The position numbers and the translations under genes were made by a program. The notes beneath the pieces are model-generated. The model was not told the DNA's origin. It saw only the letters and a program-made list of their open reading frames with translations, and ran no database searches. From positions 930,001 to 994,000 of the forward strand of contig JADJFV010000001.1 in assembly GCA_016708435.1 (NCBI GenBank): DNA of 64,000 nucleotides, read 5' to 3'. Positions 25,059 to 33,602 of the stretch are shown one piece after another (position 1 is the stretch's first letter; each line of letters opens with the position of its first letter). This DNA comes from Leptospiraceae bacterium (GTDB lineage: Bacteria; Spirochaetota; Leptospiria; Leptospirales; Leptospiraceae).

Positions 25059-25442
25059 TCATTGCTGAAAAAGTAAAGTTCTGATTGAGAATTTGAATTT
25101 TATCAAAATATTTTGATTCATCTGTTCTCCTATCTCATCCTTATTTACATCGCATTCTTCACAAGAATATCTCTGGAACCCATTCTGAAAATTCCCACAA
25201 CCTAAAAGCTTTTCCACCTCTTCTATTTTCCCGTCCGAAAGTTCTCCATACTTCGACAAGAATCTTGTGTTATAAATTCTCCGAAACTCTTCCCAGTGAT
25301 TCATCCAAATAGATTTGTATAGACTCCATCTTTCAAATGCTGGAAAGTAATTGGGTTTACTTTTATTGGTTGAACAAATATACAAAGTAGTCTGACTCCT
25401 ACTTTGTATAGAACAGAAAACGAAAAAGATGTGCAAAAATAC
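25059..25442 (-). pseudogene. IS91-family transposase remnant (zinc-binding N-terminus)
   Basis: The minus strand encodes about 90 residues that fit the start of IS91-type transposases: WMNHWEEFRRIYNTRF, then EEVEKLLGCGNFQNGFQRYS and CEEC, the zinc-binding region (PF14319). After CEEC the expected catalytic part is missing and the frame ends with unrelated residues. The upstream end of the frame is formed by repeat family B, so the original start is lost too. This is a dead insertion sequence fragment. Confidence 0.6.
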
Positions 25443-25445
25443 TAA

Positions 25446-25506
25446 AGCCCCAACGGGGCGCAATACTCTCCGCATGGGTGTCCCCTCAGCCCATGCAAAA
25501 ATTCAT
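25446..25506 (-). repeat. Dispersed repeat, family B, copy 2
   Basis: Reverse-orientation match to 10865-10926, including the GCCCC/GGGGC and GCATGGG/CCCATGC hairpins and the GGAGAGTATT linker. It directly adjoins the transposase remnant. This and hairpin C make up most of the 318-bp gap 25476-25793. Confidence 0.65.
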
Positions 25507-25584
25507 AAATAAATTCAAAAATAAATTCATGCAAGAATTAATTTAAAAATCCAATTACTACCGGTATCACTTCCTATAAGTTGT

Positions 25585-25715
25585 CTTTTACTCACGTCCG
25601 GTTCAGCTCCGCTTACAGAGCCGCTCTAGCACCGGTCAAAGGGGTAGTTTAGAGCGGATGTATACCGGTTCTATAAGCGGAGCTAGAGCGTAGATGAGTA
25701 AAGGTTAGCATATAG
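25585..25715. repeat. Large imperfect palindrome (hairpin C)
   Basis: Arms of about 50 bp face each other around the centre at about 25650. The best-matching part is AGCTCCGCTTACAGAGCCG against the complement of the second arm (17 of 19). CTTTTACTCA and TGAGTAAAGG also pair near the ends. It may be a terminator-like structure or a small mobile element between the remnant and pyrC. Confidence 0.55.
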
Positions 25716-25793
25716 GCTATTAAATCAAATTCTATCTTTAAAAATTACTTGATGTAAAACAAAAGCATAGAGAGCATTCCTTAAGGAAATACA

Positions 25794-27047
25794 ATGACTG
25801 CAATTGCTGGAAGAATTATTACGCACGAAAAAGAATTTATTGGAACGATCGAATACGACTCATTAACCGGTCTCATTACAAATATAAAAGAAGGAATCGA
25901 AAAAGATGCAATACTTTATAATGTGCAGGATTGTTTGTTATTCCCGGGCTTCGGAGATATTCATATTCACGCAAGAGAAGATGTAAGTGGCAAGCATTGT
26001 TATAAGGAAGATTTTATTTCTGCATCGGCGGCAGCGGTTAATGGTGGTGTTACTCATGTAGCGGATATGCCGAATAATCCGGTTCCACCTATAGACGATA
26101 AAAGTTACGATGAGAAAAATGCTCTTACCAAAAAAGCTTCCATACAAATTACAATCTATGCAGGTATAGGTCCAAATACAAATCCGCTTAGCAAATCAGT
26201 TCCCTACAAAGTATTTATGGGACCTTCGATTGGAGAATTATTTTTTAAAACGAACGAGGAGTTGGAAGAAGTTATTCAGCGTTATGCGGGAGAGAATGTA
26301 AGCTTTCACTGTGAAGATCCTGTTATTTTAGAAGACTCTAAAGGTGCTGCCACACATGAAGACAGGAGACCACTGAAAGCAGAAATACTGGCAACTGATT
26401 TCGCCCTGTATTTAATTGAGAAATACAACCTAACAGGAAAGCTCTGTCATTATTCTAGTGGCGAAGGTTTACAAAAAATCATCGCTGCAAAAAAACGCGG
26501 GGTGAAAGTTACCTGCGAAGTTACTCCGACACATTTATTTTTTGATAGATCTGTTTTAACAGAAGAAAATCACAAGTGGTTTCAGATGAATCCTCCCCTT
26601 AGATATGAAACGGATAAAAATATTTTACTCCAGGCATTCAAAGATGGATGGATTGATTATCTTGCGACAGACCATGCTCCTCATTCGATAGAAGAAAAGT
26701 TAAAAGGAATTAGCGGAATATCGCAATTAGACACATATTCCCTATTTGTAACACATTTAATAAAAAACGAAAAAGTAAACTTACAACGAATAGTCGAAAC
26801 ATGCGCAAAGAAGCCGGGAGATTTTGTAAATCCATATTTGCCAGAAGAATTTGGAAAAGGGTTTGGTGAGATTAAAGAAGGATATTCTGCAAACTTCACA
26901 GTTTTGAATTTAGCAAAGCCTACAACTTTTACAAAGCAAATGGTTAAAAGTAAATCGGGTTGGTCACCCTTTGAAAATCATACTTTCCCGGGCTCTATTG
27001 AAGCTGTTTATTTTAAAGGGAGGCTTTTAAAGAATAGTAAAGAGTAA
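25794..27047 (+). CDS. pyrC: Dihydroorotase (amidohydrolase family)
   Basis: 417 residues. FPGFGDIHIHAREDVSG carries the first metal ligands (HxH), FHCEDP and the His of KLCHYSSGEG follow, and LATDHAPHSIEEK supplies the catalytic Asp. Dihydroorotase closes carbamoyl aspartate to dihydroorotate in pyrimidine synthesis; pyrB, the preceding step, lies at 32293 in the same window. CTTAAGGAAATACA before the ATG gives a ribosome binding site. Another amidohydrolase activity cannot be excluded, but the GGVTHVADMPNN motif supports dihydroorotase. Confidence 0.88.
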   Translation: MTAIAGRIITHEKEFIGTIEYDSLTGLITNIKEGIEKDAILYNVQDCLLFPGFGDIHIHAREDVSGKHCYKEDFISASAAAVNGGVTHVADMPNNPVPPIDDKSYDEKNALTKKASIQITIYAGIGPNTNPLSKSVPYKVFMGPSIGELFFKTNEELEEVIQRYAGENVSFHCEDPVILEDSKGAATHEDRRPLKAEILATDFALYLIEKYNLTGKLCHYSSGEGLQKIIAAKKRGVKVTCEVTPTHLFFDRSVLTEENHKWFQMNPPLRYETDKNILLQAFKDGWIDYLATDHAPHSIEEKLKGISGISQLDTYSLFVTHLIKNEKVNLQRIVETCAKKPGDFVNPYLPEEFGKGFGEIKEGYSANFTVLNLAKPTTFTKQMVKSKSGWSPFENHTFPGSIEAVYFKGRLLKNSKE

Positions 27048-27052
27048 ATTTG

Positions 27053-27175
27053 AATGTCATTCCCGAAATTCCACCCTTTCGCTTTGCTCACACAGCCGCC
27101 AAGCGATTTCGGGAATCTCAAGTTCTACATATCCCCAACAGAAAATATTGGGGATGACGGCTTGTTCGCCACTTA
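27053..27175. repeat. Palindromic intergenic repeat, family A, partial copy 3
   Basis: ATTCCCGAAAT and ATTTCGGGAAT form perfect 11-bp arms around a core (CCACCCTTTCGCTTTGCTCA) that closely matches the reverse complement of copy 2 at 63.4 kb. ATCCCCAA/TTGGGGAT makes a second hairpin downstream. It separates the convergent pyrC and DUF971 genes and could act as a bidirectional terminator. Confidence 0.6.
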
Positions 27176-27198
27176 AATATTAATCAATTATTGTAAAA

Positions 27199-27501
27199 TT
27201 ACTCTGCTTTTCCATCTGAGTAAGCACGGAGATTATCGTAAGAGTAAATTCCTGTATCGTGGTTGTCGTTCCAAGTGAAGTTGAGCGCATAACGTCCTAC
27301 TTTGCGCCAAGATACGAGTTGAATAGAAGTGATATGACCTGTAGCCGCACCTATCTTACCCCCATGACCACCACAACAGACGGCACAAGGACATTTCTTT
27401 CTAAGGTCTAAAAGATTGTAATGAGAAGTGAAGCCATCCTTCCAAGTGATTGTCAGGTTTTCGGAGTCTACCTGAATCTCTTGCGGAAAGGTGGCTAACA
27501 T
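27199..27501 (-). CDS. DUF971 protein (butyrobetaine hydroxylase N-terminal-like domain)
   Basis: 100 residues. LTITWKDGFTSHYNLLDLRK, then CPCAVCCGGHGG and WNDNHDTGIYSYDNLR match the DUF971 family. The cysteine cluster probably binds zinc or an iron-sulfur cluster. Bacterial single-domain members have been linked to Fe-S metabolism by genome context only. It starts five bases after the stop of the 49-codon gene upstream. Confidence 0.85.
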   Translation of the reverse strand: MLATFPQEIQVDSENLTITWKDGFTSHYNLLDLRKKCPCAVCCGGHGGKIGAATGHITSIQLVSWRKVGRYALNFTWNDNHDTGIYSYDNLRAYSDGKAE

Positions 27502-27506
27502 AGAGA

Positions 27507-27656
27507 CTATTTCTTAACTAGGACAGAAACGATTTCTTGGCGTTTTTTGTCTTTTTCCATTTCGTTTAGAGAAAGCCATTCCCGTTTGATTTGTTTTTTA
27601 TCAATGCCTTTGAGATCAGCGTATTTTTTTAATAGTTTAACAGTTTTCTGGTTCAT
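27507..27656 (-). CDS. 49-residue basic helical protein
   Basis: A short ORF from ATG to TAG: MNQKTVKLLKKYADLKGIDK, then KQIKREWLSLNEMEKDKKRQ and EIVSVLVKK. It is Lys/Arg-rich, fully helical in appearance and without signal peptide. It lies five bases before the DUF971 start, so translational coupling is plausible. No strong ribosome binding site is visible. A real gene is supported by the open frame, composition and tight spacing; function unknown, perhaps RNA or ribosome contact. Confidence 0.6.
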   Translation of the reverse strand: MNQKTVKLLKKYADLKGIDKKQIKREWLSLNEMEKDKKRQEIVSVLVKK

Positions 27657-27699
27657 AAGGTCAGAATTGTGTACCGAAGCTATAAGTCAAATATTTTGT

Positions 27700-28104
27700 T
27701 TACAAATCCTTGATAGATTTTTCATAAACTGCCATGCTAGCGTCCATCGCACTCACCAATTCCCGTCCTTCAGTATTTACTTCACTTGCATTGAAGTCTT
27801 CCCAAGCATAAACAGAGTTTTCGTATTTACCAATGCTGATGTAAAAAATAGGAGGTGGGTTTCTCCTATATCGGTCACTTTGTGCAAGCCTTAGAGTTAC
27901 AGAGCCCATTTGGGAAAAGATTAACTCGTATTTAATATTGTTTTTTTCTACTGAATATCTATAAGGCCAGTTATCAATTTGGAGGGGCTCACATTCTAGT
28001 TCATTGAGGATAACGCCCATTATATCCTTTGTTCTATTCTCAAGTAAAGGAAAATCTTCCTCTGTTAATCTTAAATGTTCTCGTTTAATTTCGCTTTGTC
28101 CCAT
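27700..28104 (-). CDS. Conserved-looking hypothetical protein after mazG
   Basis: 134 residues, soluble. The ATG lies 34 bases inside the end of mazG in another frame, so translation is probably coupled. EPLQIDNWPYRYSVEKNNIK and PIFYISIGKYENSVYAWEDF suggest a mixed alpha/beta fold. I do not recognise a family. The long overlap could mean that translation starts further downstream, but no later ATG fits before the conserved-looking part. Confidence 0.6.
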   Translation of the reverse strand: MGQSEIKREHLRLTEEDFPLLENRTKDIMGVILNELECEPLQIDNWPYRYSVEKNNIKYELIFSQMGSVTLRLAQSDRYRRNPPPIFYISIGKYENSVYAWEDFNASEVNTEGRELVSAMDASMAVYEKSIKDL

Positions 28105-28922
28105 ATTTGATCCATTTCCTCTAGAGTCATATCCTCTAAGTTTTTATTGGTTGCTTTTGCTTCTTTTTCTATAAACTGAAACCGCGAGGTAAATTTTAAA
28201 TTGGCGCGATTCAGTGCTACTTCCGGTGAAATTTTCAAAAAGCGAGAAAGATTGATAACAGAGAATAATACGTCACCGAGTTCATCTTCTATTTTATCTT
28301 GATTGCTTTTACTTTCAATTTCTCTATACAACTCTTCAATTTCTTCGTGAAGTTTGTTTTTTACATCTTCTACATTTGCCCAATCAAATCCAACCTTTGC
28401 TGCTGACTTTTGTAATTTTTCCGCTCTTAGAATGGAAGGAAGTGATTTTGGAATTCCATCTAATATGGATTCAGGTTTAGGGTTATTGATTTTCTCTTGC
28501 TGTTTAATTTTATTCCAGTTGGCTAAGACTTCATCGGGAGTTAGATTTGCGGGAACGTTAAAAACATGCGGATGACGGCGAATTAGTTTTTCAGAAATAT
28601 CCTTTGCTACATCTGCAATCGAAAATTTTTCATCTTCACTTGCGATCTGGGCATAGAAAACGATGTTAAAAAGCAAGTCGCCTAGTTCTTCTTTCATATG
28701 CTCAAAGTTTTTACTTTCTACAGCATCTACGACTTCGTATGCTTCTTCGATTATGAATTCTCGAAGGGTATCGTAGGTTTGCTTTTTATCCCAATTGCAT
28801 CCATTTTCACTTCTGAGCCTAACCATAATATCTATTAATTCATCTATTTCTTTCAAGTTGCCCTCAATATCTACTTCTAGTGCAACCTTTGTAGTAATGG
28901 TTTTTTTTCCAAGCAGAAACAA
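28071..28922 (-). CDS. mazG: MazG nucleoside triphosphate pyrophosphohydrolase
   Basis: 283 residues, the usual two-domain length. Domain 1 contains GCNWDKKQTYDTLREFIIEE, and MKEELGDLLFNIVFYAQIA with the EEXXE/EXXD metal motifs; domain 2 repeats the pattern as HEEIEELYREIE and IEDELGDVLFSVINLSRFL. MazG hydrolyses NTPs to NMPs and pyrophosphate, cleaning damaged nucleotides or lowering ppGpp. About 30 residues before the first domain are not typical, so a start further downstream is possible. Confidence 0.92.
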   Translation of the reverse strand: MFLLGKKTITTKVALEVDIEGNLKEIDELIDIMVRLRSENGCNWDKKQTYDTLREFIIEEAYEVVDAVESKNFEHMKEELGDLLFNIVFYAQIASEDEKFSIADVAKDISEKLIRRHPHVFNVPANLTPDEVLANWNKIKQQEKINNPKPESILDGIPKSLPSILRAEKLQKSAAKVGFDWANVEDVKNKLHEEIEELYREIESKSNQDKIEDELGDVLFSVINLSRFLKISPEVALNRANLKFTSRFQFIEKEAKATNKNLEDMTLEEMDQIWDKAKLNENI

Positions 28923-28995
28923 CTTCTTTCCTAAGAATGTAAATCCTACTTGACATACTTGTAATTTGAAAATTTCTTATTCATGAGGTACTGCT

Positions 28996-29526
28996 ATGAA
29001 TAAAATTCTATTTGTTTCTTTAATGATTTTTGTAGCCGCAATGAGTCGGCTAATTCCGCATCCAGGAAATTTTACACCTGTGATGGCAATTGCGCTTTTT
29101 TCCGGAGCAAGCATTCTATCAAAGAGAGACTCTCTCTTGATTCCTTTTTTTGCGATGCTTATCAGTGATGCTATCATTGGATTTCATTCCTTAATGCCAG
29201 TGGTTTATGGATGTATGGCGCTATTTACAGTTTTAGGTTGGTATTTACAAAAAGAGAAGGGCATTGTTAAAACAGTTGGATTTAGCGTTTTAGGCGCAGT
29301 ATTCTTTTTTATAGTAACAAATTTTGCTGTTTGGTTAGGATCTTCTATGTATGAAAAATCAATTGCAGGATTAATTCAATGCTATGTGCTTGCAATTCCA
29401 TTTTTTAACAACACAGTTGCATCGACTCTACTTTATGGTATTATTCTTTTTGGCTCAGTGAAAGCGTTTGAAAGAATGCAAGTAAGAGAGACTGTAACCA
29501 TAACTGCAAATCGTAAGGGGAATTAA
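28996..29526 (+). CDS. DUF6580 membrane protein (ECF S-component-like)
   Basis: 176 residues, about five or six membrane segments. SRLIPHPGNFTPVMAIALFS near the N-terminus and FNNTVASTLLYG near the C-terminus are typical of DUF6580, which resembles substrate-binding S components of ECF transporters. No ECF ATPase genes are adjacent, so a group II arrangement with a shared module would be needed (inference). ATGAGGTACTGCT precedes the ATG. A TTGACA lies about 45 bases upstream without a good -10. Confidence 0.75.
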   Translation: MNKILFVSLMIFVAAMSRLIPHPGNFTPVMAIALFSGASILSKRDSLLIPFFAMLISDAIIGFHSLMPVVYGCMALFTVLGWYLQKEKGIVKTVGFSVLGAVFFFIVTNFAVWLGSSMYEKSIAGLIQCYVLAIPFFNNTVASTLLYGIILFGSVKAFERMQVRETVTITANRKGN

Positions 29527-29578
29527 TAAATATATTTTTAGATTGTAAATCTTAAAGCAAATCGGAACGATTGAAATC

Positions 29579-30340
29579 ATGATACTAATACCAATTCCAC
29601 GCAATGATTTCGATCCTTCCGAAACTTCTATTCCTTGGAAAATTCTCACCTCCAATGGATATCAAGTAGAGTTCACTACACCAGATGGTTCACCTGGCGA
29701 GGCAGATAATATCATGTTAACGGGACATGGACTTGGAGTTTGGAAGAAAGTGCTCATGGCTAGAAAAGACTCTTTGTTAGCTTATTCTGAAATGACTAAG
29801 AGTAATTCATTTCGTAATCCCAAACCTTATAATACTTTGAAGCCTTCTGACTACGAAGGTATTATACTACCGGGTGGACACGCAAAGCGAATGAAAGATT
29901 ATCTAGAATCAAAAACTCTACAACAATTTGTAGGTGATTTTTTTCTAACAGGAAAACCGATAGGCGCAATATGTCATGGTGTTGTATTAGCAGCTAGAAG
30001 TAAAAATCCAGAGAATGGAAAATCTATTCTCTTTGAGAAGAAGACAACAGCCTTGCTTAAATCACAAGAGATGACTGCATTTAATTTAACAAGACTTTGG
30101 TTGGGAGATTATTATTTGACTTATCCTGAAATTACAGTTCAGGCAGAAGTAACTTCTGTTCTTGCTTATCCTGAAAATTTTATAGAAGGACCCGCGCCAG
30201 TTTTTCGGGATACCTTCGAGAACTTACAAAGGGGTTTTTCTCTTCAAGATGGAAATTATCTTTCGGCAAGATGGCCTGGTGATGCCTATAATTTTTCAAT
30301 TCAATTTATGGAAATGCTTTCCAATAAAACAAATCCATAA
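29579..30340 (+). CDS. DJ-1/PfpI-family protein (class I glutamine amidotransferase-like)
   Basis: 253 residues. YEGIILPGGHAKRM and KPIGAICHGVVLAARS carry the expected acidic residue and nucleophilic Cys with the following His of the DJ-1/PfpI fold. Members include glyoxalase III-type chaperones and isonitrile hydratases; the exact activity is not clear. There is no membrane segment. The C-terminal part (SARWPGDAYNFSIQFMEML) is also typical of this subgroup. It stands alone between DUF6580 and a lipoprotein gene. Confidence 0.82.
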   Translation: MILIPIPRNDFDPSETSIPWKILTSNGYQVEFTTPDGSPGEADNIMLTGHGLGVWKKVLMARKDSLLAYSEMTKSNSFRNPKPYNTLKPSDYEGIILPGGHAKRMKDYLESKTLQQFVGDFFLTGKPIGAICHGVVLAARSKNPENGKSILFEKKTTALLKSQEMTAFNLTRLWLGDYYLTYPEITVQAEVTSVLAYPENFIEGPAPVFRDTFENLQRGFSLQDGNYLSARWPGDAYNFSIQFMEMLSNKTNP

Positions 30341-30414
30341 TTTTAAAAAAGATTGAATTGACAGCGGAGTATAAGAATCTGCCTCAAAGTTTAATTAAAA
30401 TTTAGAGGTCATGT

Positions 30415-30777
30415 ATGAAACAAATTCTTTTCTTTCTTACAATTATTTTTATTTCAGTTGTTGTGAATTGTTCAACGACTGAGCGTATCAAAAAATTCAA
30501 CAACACAAGCACACCAATGGGTAAGCCGAAGTATTATCAAACAACGACAAATGTTGCTCTTCATTTTTTCTTTGGGATAGTCCCTATTCATGACAAACTA
30601 GGAAATTCTAGCTTTGATCAAACGCTTGATGATTTTACCGAAGACGCTACAAGAAATAAAGCAACCAAGGTTCATATCATTCAAAGAGAAACAACTCGCT
30701 ACTGGTATATTCTATTGCCATTCTCCATTATCCTCACTCCCGTCAGCACAGAGTTAACTGGATTCGTGCAAGATTGA
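30415..30777 (+). CDS. Putative lipoprotein of a Leptospira-like family
   Basis: 120 residues. A leader (ILFFLTIIFISVVVNC) ends in Cys20. The mature part is short, with a hydrophobic stretch near the C-terminus (YWYILLPFSIILTPVSTE), so it may sit tightly against or in the membrane. The gene has AGAGGTCATGT before the ATG. Function unknown. A strong hairpin follows it at 30812. Confidence 0.65.
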   Translation: MKQILFFLTIIFISVVVNCSTTERIKKFNNTSTPMGKPKYYQTTTNVALHFFFGIVPIHDKLGNSSFDQTLDDFTEDATRNKATKVHIIQRETTRYWYILLPFSIILTPVSTELTGFVQD

Positions 30778-30811
30778 TAATTGAGAATAAATAATATTAC
30801 CCCTATCGTAG

Positions 30812-30837
30812 AGACAGGTTTGAAACCTGTCTTTATT
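30812..30837. terminator. Bidirectional terminator
   Basis: AGACAGGTTT and AAACCTGTCT form a perfect 10-bp stem with minimal loop, followed by TTTATTT. It lies between the convergent lipoprotein and cyclase genes and can serve both. Confidence 0.8.
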
Positions 30838-32151
30838 TCATAAATTCCCATAGATTAAATTAAATTTGTCATTGGGAACGCGACCTTTACCATCTACAGA
30901 TAATTCTGATTTGATTCCGTTTACGAAATACATTTTAACCTTACCTTTATTTTTTGCGTCAATTTCTCCGCGGTATTCACATTCGAAAATTTTTTTAATT
31001 AATTCATAGGTTTGCTCGGAGATATTAACACGCGAAACATCGCCGGAAGATTCCATTCGACTTGCAAGATTTACGGTATCTCCCCAGATATCGAAGGTAA
31101 ACTTTGTTTTGCCGATAACACCGCCGACAACAGATCCGGAATGAATTCCCAATCTAAGCTCCCAAAATGGTAAATTCATTGAAGTTTTTATTTCTTTCAT
31201 TTGATTCATTAATTCTAAAATTTCAAGAGAAGCGAGACATGCATCGATTGCGTGTGTAGAATTTTTAATTGGAATCCCTCCTACGCACATATATGCATCT
31301 CCAATCGTTTTTAGTTTTTCTAGGTTATATCTTTTCACAATTTCATCAAATTGAAAAAAATAACCATCTAATTCTTTTACTAATTCTTCTGGTTGCATTC
31401 TTTCGGCTATTCGAGTGAAACCTTTAAAATCAGTAAACACAATGGATACAGATTCGTATAAAACGGGACTTACCTCTCCTTTGTGTTTTAGTTCATCTGC
31501 AATTTTTTCTGGTAAAATATTTAATAGTAGTCGATTGGATTTTTCTTCTTGCTCAGCAATTCTTTTATTGGTTAGATAATCATTGCGATTAAAACGCTCT
31601 TTTAGATATGCGGCTAATTCTACGAAAACGGTAATATTTAAAAAAAGAAAAACTTCTGACGCATTATTGGGAGTATCCCAATAAGATTCGTTTGATAAAA
31701 GAGTGTAGATGACCAAAGTGAATGTATTGGCAAATATTGAGTATTTAAAATAGCTTCTAGGAAATATTGTATAGCAAATTATGATTTGTAATACTTCAAG
31801 AGGACTCCCATTTTTATAGACGACCTCAATCACTGTAAGATAGGCAAGAGTTAGATTAGAAAGAAATACAATTGGAATGTAAATCTTCTTAAATATTTTT
31901 AAGTAAGAAGATAAAATTAATACAATTGCAAAAATAAAAATTTCAAAACTGGAACTAAAAATAAACTCAAATTGAAAATCTTTAAACCTGGCAAAGTTAG
32001 CTAAAAAGTCTAATACAGCAACGATACCAACCACAAGGCGGGTATTCTTAATATAGTCTTGGTAAAATGAATCATTGTATTCCGCTTCTCTTTCTTTATC
32101 TCTAAACTCAAGTGTAAAAGGATTCATTATTTTGGAATCAGTCAGTCTCAT
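30838..32151 (-). CDS. Class III adenylate/guanylate cyclase with membrane N-terminus
   Basis: 437 residues. Residues about 30-185 hold five or six membrane segments; a short linker leads to the catalytic domain (about 225-400): SIVFTDFKGFTRIAERM with the metal Asp, LKTIGDAYMCVGGIP with the second Asp and purine-site residues, and FDIWGDTVNLASRMES with the transition-state Asn and Arg. It makes cAMP or cGMP; the residue pattern favours ATP but this is not certain. Leptospira carry many such cyclases. A protein with two cNMP-binding domains lies at 42.8 kb. Confidence 0.9.
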   Translation of the reverse strand: MRLTDSKIMNPFTLEFRDKEREAEYNDSFYQDYIKNTRLVVGIVAVLDFLANFARFKDFQFEFIFSSSFEIFIFAIVLILSSYLKIFKKIYIPIVFLSNLTLAYLTVIEVVYKNGSPLEVLQIIICYTIFPRSYFKYSIFANTFTLVIYTLLSNESYWDTPNNASEVFLFLNITVFVELAAYLKERFNRNDYLTNKRIAEQEEKSNRLLLNILPEKIADELKHKGEVSPVLYESVSIVFTDFKGFTRIAERMQPEELVKELDGYFFQFDEIVKRYNLEKLKTIGDAYMCVGGIPIKNSTHAIDACLASLEILELMNQMKEIKTSMNLPFWELRLGIHSGSVVGGVIGKTKFTFDIWGDTVNLASRMESSGDVSRVNISEQTYELIKKIFECEYRGEIDAKNKGKVKMYFVNGIKSELSVDGKGRVPNDKFNLIYGNL

Positions 32152-32292
32152 AGAATTTAGTCGGTAATATTTATCAATATGCTAAAAAATAAATGAATTT
32201 CTTTTTTTATTTTCTTCTTATTTGATTTTCAAAAAGGATTTTCGAATCGCAATTTTGATTGCCAGTGAAGTTAGCTTTAATAGTTTGAATTT

Positions 32293-33231
32293 ATGTATCA
32301 GTTCCCACACAAGAGCATTCTCGATACGGATCAATTTTCGAAAGAAGATTTAGATTTTATCATTCAAAAAACCAATATCATGAAACAACTCCTACATTCT
32401 GGAAAGTCTTTTGGAATGCTAAACGGGAAATTGTTAGCATCCCTTTTCTTTGAGGCATCTACGCGAACAAGGCTTTCCTTTGAGTCAGCAATGGAGAGAT
32501 TAGGTGGTAGAGTAATCTCAACAGTAGGTTTCCAGTTTTCCTCTATTTCAAAAGGGGAGACTCTTTACGACACAATGAAGATGGTCGAAGCCTATGCGGA
32601 TATCACCGTTATCCGCCATCCAGTAGAAGGATCTTCTCGAATTGCATCTGGTGCAGTAAAAATGCCAGTTATAAATGCAGGAGATGGAGCAGGTCAACAT
32701 CCCACCCAAGCACTTCTCGATATGTATACAATCAAATCTGAGAAGGGAAAGTTAGATGGACTTACTGTGGGTTTTATCGGTGATTTGAAATATGGACGAA
32801 CCATTCATTCCTTAATCAAGCTATTAAAATTTTATAATATTCATTTGTATTTAATTTCTCCGGAAGAATTAACTTTACCGGATAGTTATAAGAAGGAAAT
32901 GGATGGTTATCCGCTTACTTTTGAAGAGACAAGAGATATTAAAAAAATTTGGGAGTGTGATGTAATCTATGTTACCCGCATTCAAGAAGAAAGATTTTTG
33001 GATCACAAAGAATACGATCGTCTCAAAGAAACATATAAAGTGAATAAGGAATTGATTTTAGCATCCAAGAAAAATACTACAGTCTTACATCCATTACCCC
33101 GTGTGAATGAGCTTTCGACTGACGTAGATGATTTACCCAATGCAGCTTATTTTAGACAGGCAGAATATGGGGTAATTGTAAGAATGACTTTACTTTGTCT
33201 ATGTCTTGGTGTTGAAATTAATCCATTATAA
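32293..33231 (+). CDS. pyrB: Aspartate carbamoyltransferase catalytic subunit
   Basis: 312 residues, normal length. SLFFEASTRTRLSFESAMER is the carbamoyl-phosphate site, GAGQHPTQALLDMYT is the conserved HPTQ loop and VLHPLPRVNELSTDVD is the aspartate site. It catalyses the committed step of pyrimidine synthesis. No pyrI regulatory subunit gene follows; the next genes are DUF2203 (two bases later) and dapL, with tight spacing that suggests one operon. Confidence 0.95.
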   Translation: MYQFPHKSILDTDQFSKEDLDFIIQKTNIMKQLLHSGKSFGMLNGKLLASLFFEASTRTRLSFESAMERLGGRVISTVGFQFSSISKGETLYDTMKMVEAYADITVIRHPVEGSSRIASGAVKMPVINAGDGAGQHPTQALLDMYTIKSEKGKLDGLTVGFIGDLKYGRTIHSLIKLLKFYNIHLYLISPEELTLPDSYKKEMDGYPLTFEETRDIKKIWECDVIYVTRIQEERFLDHKEYDRLKETYKVNKELILASKKNTTVLHPLPRVNELSTDVDDLPNAAYFRQAEYGVIVRMTLLCLCLGVEINPL

Positions 33232-33233
33232 CA

Positions 33234-33602
33234 ATGTTAGCCCCTAAAAAAATATGGACTCTGGAAGAAGCATTGGAAGTATTTCCAAGAATAAAAGAAA
33301 TAACAGAGGACTTTTACAAAAGGTCAAACTCAATTTCCAAATTACTTGCTGAGAAGATTTACCCAGAAAATGAAATGGAAAGAATGGAAGATGAAATCCA
33401 TGAGTTGGTTAGAGTATGGAATTTTACGATGTTAGAATTTGAAGTCGATGTAAAAGGAATATGGCTCGTTGACTTTGATAATGGAATAGGATACTACTGC
33501 TGGAAGATCGGGGAAGAGGATTTATTGTATGAACATTCCTATGATGAAGGTTTTGCAGGAAGAAAATTGATTAAAAGGAAAAAACAAAATGGCGATTATT
33601 AA
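33234..33602 (+). CDS. DUF2203 protein
   Basis: 122 residues. It opens with IWTLEEALEVFPRIKEITED and closes with IWLVDFDNGIGYYCWKIGEE and GFAGRKLI, the standard DUF2203 pattern. The family has no known function; it is small, soluble and partly coiled coil. It overlaps dapL by 14 bases, and lies two bases after pyrB, so all three genes are probably translated from one message. Confidence 0.8.
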   Translation: MLAPKKIWTLEEALEVFPRIKEITEDFYKRSNSISKLLAEKIYPENEMERMEDEIHELVRVWNFTMLEFEVDVKGIWLVDFDNGIGYYCWKIGEEDLLYEHSYDEGFAGRKLIKRKKQNGDY

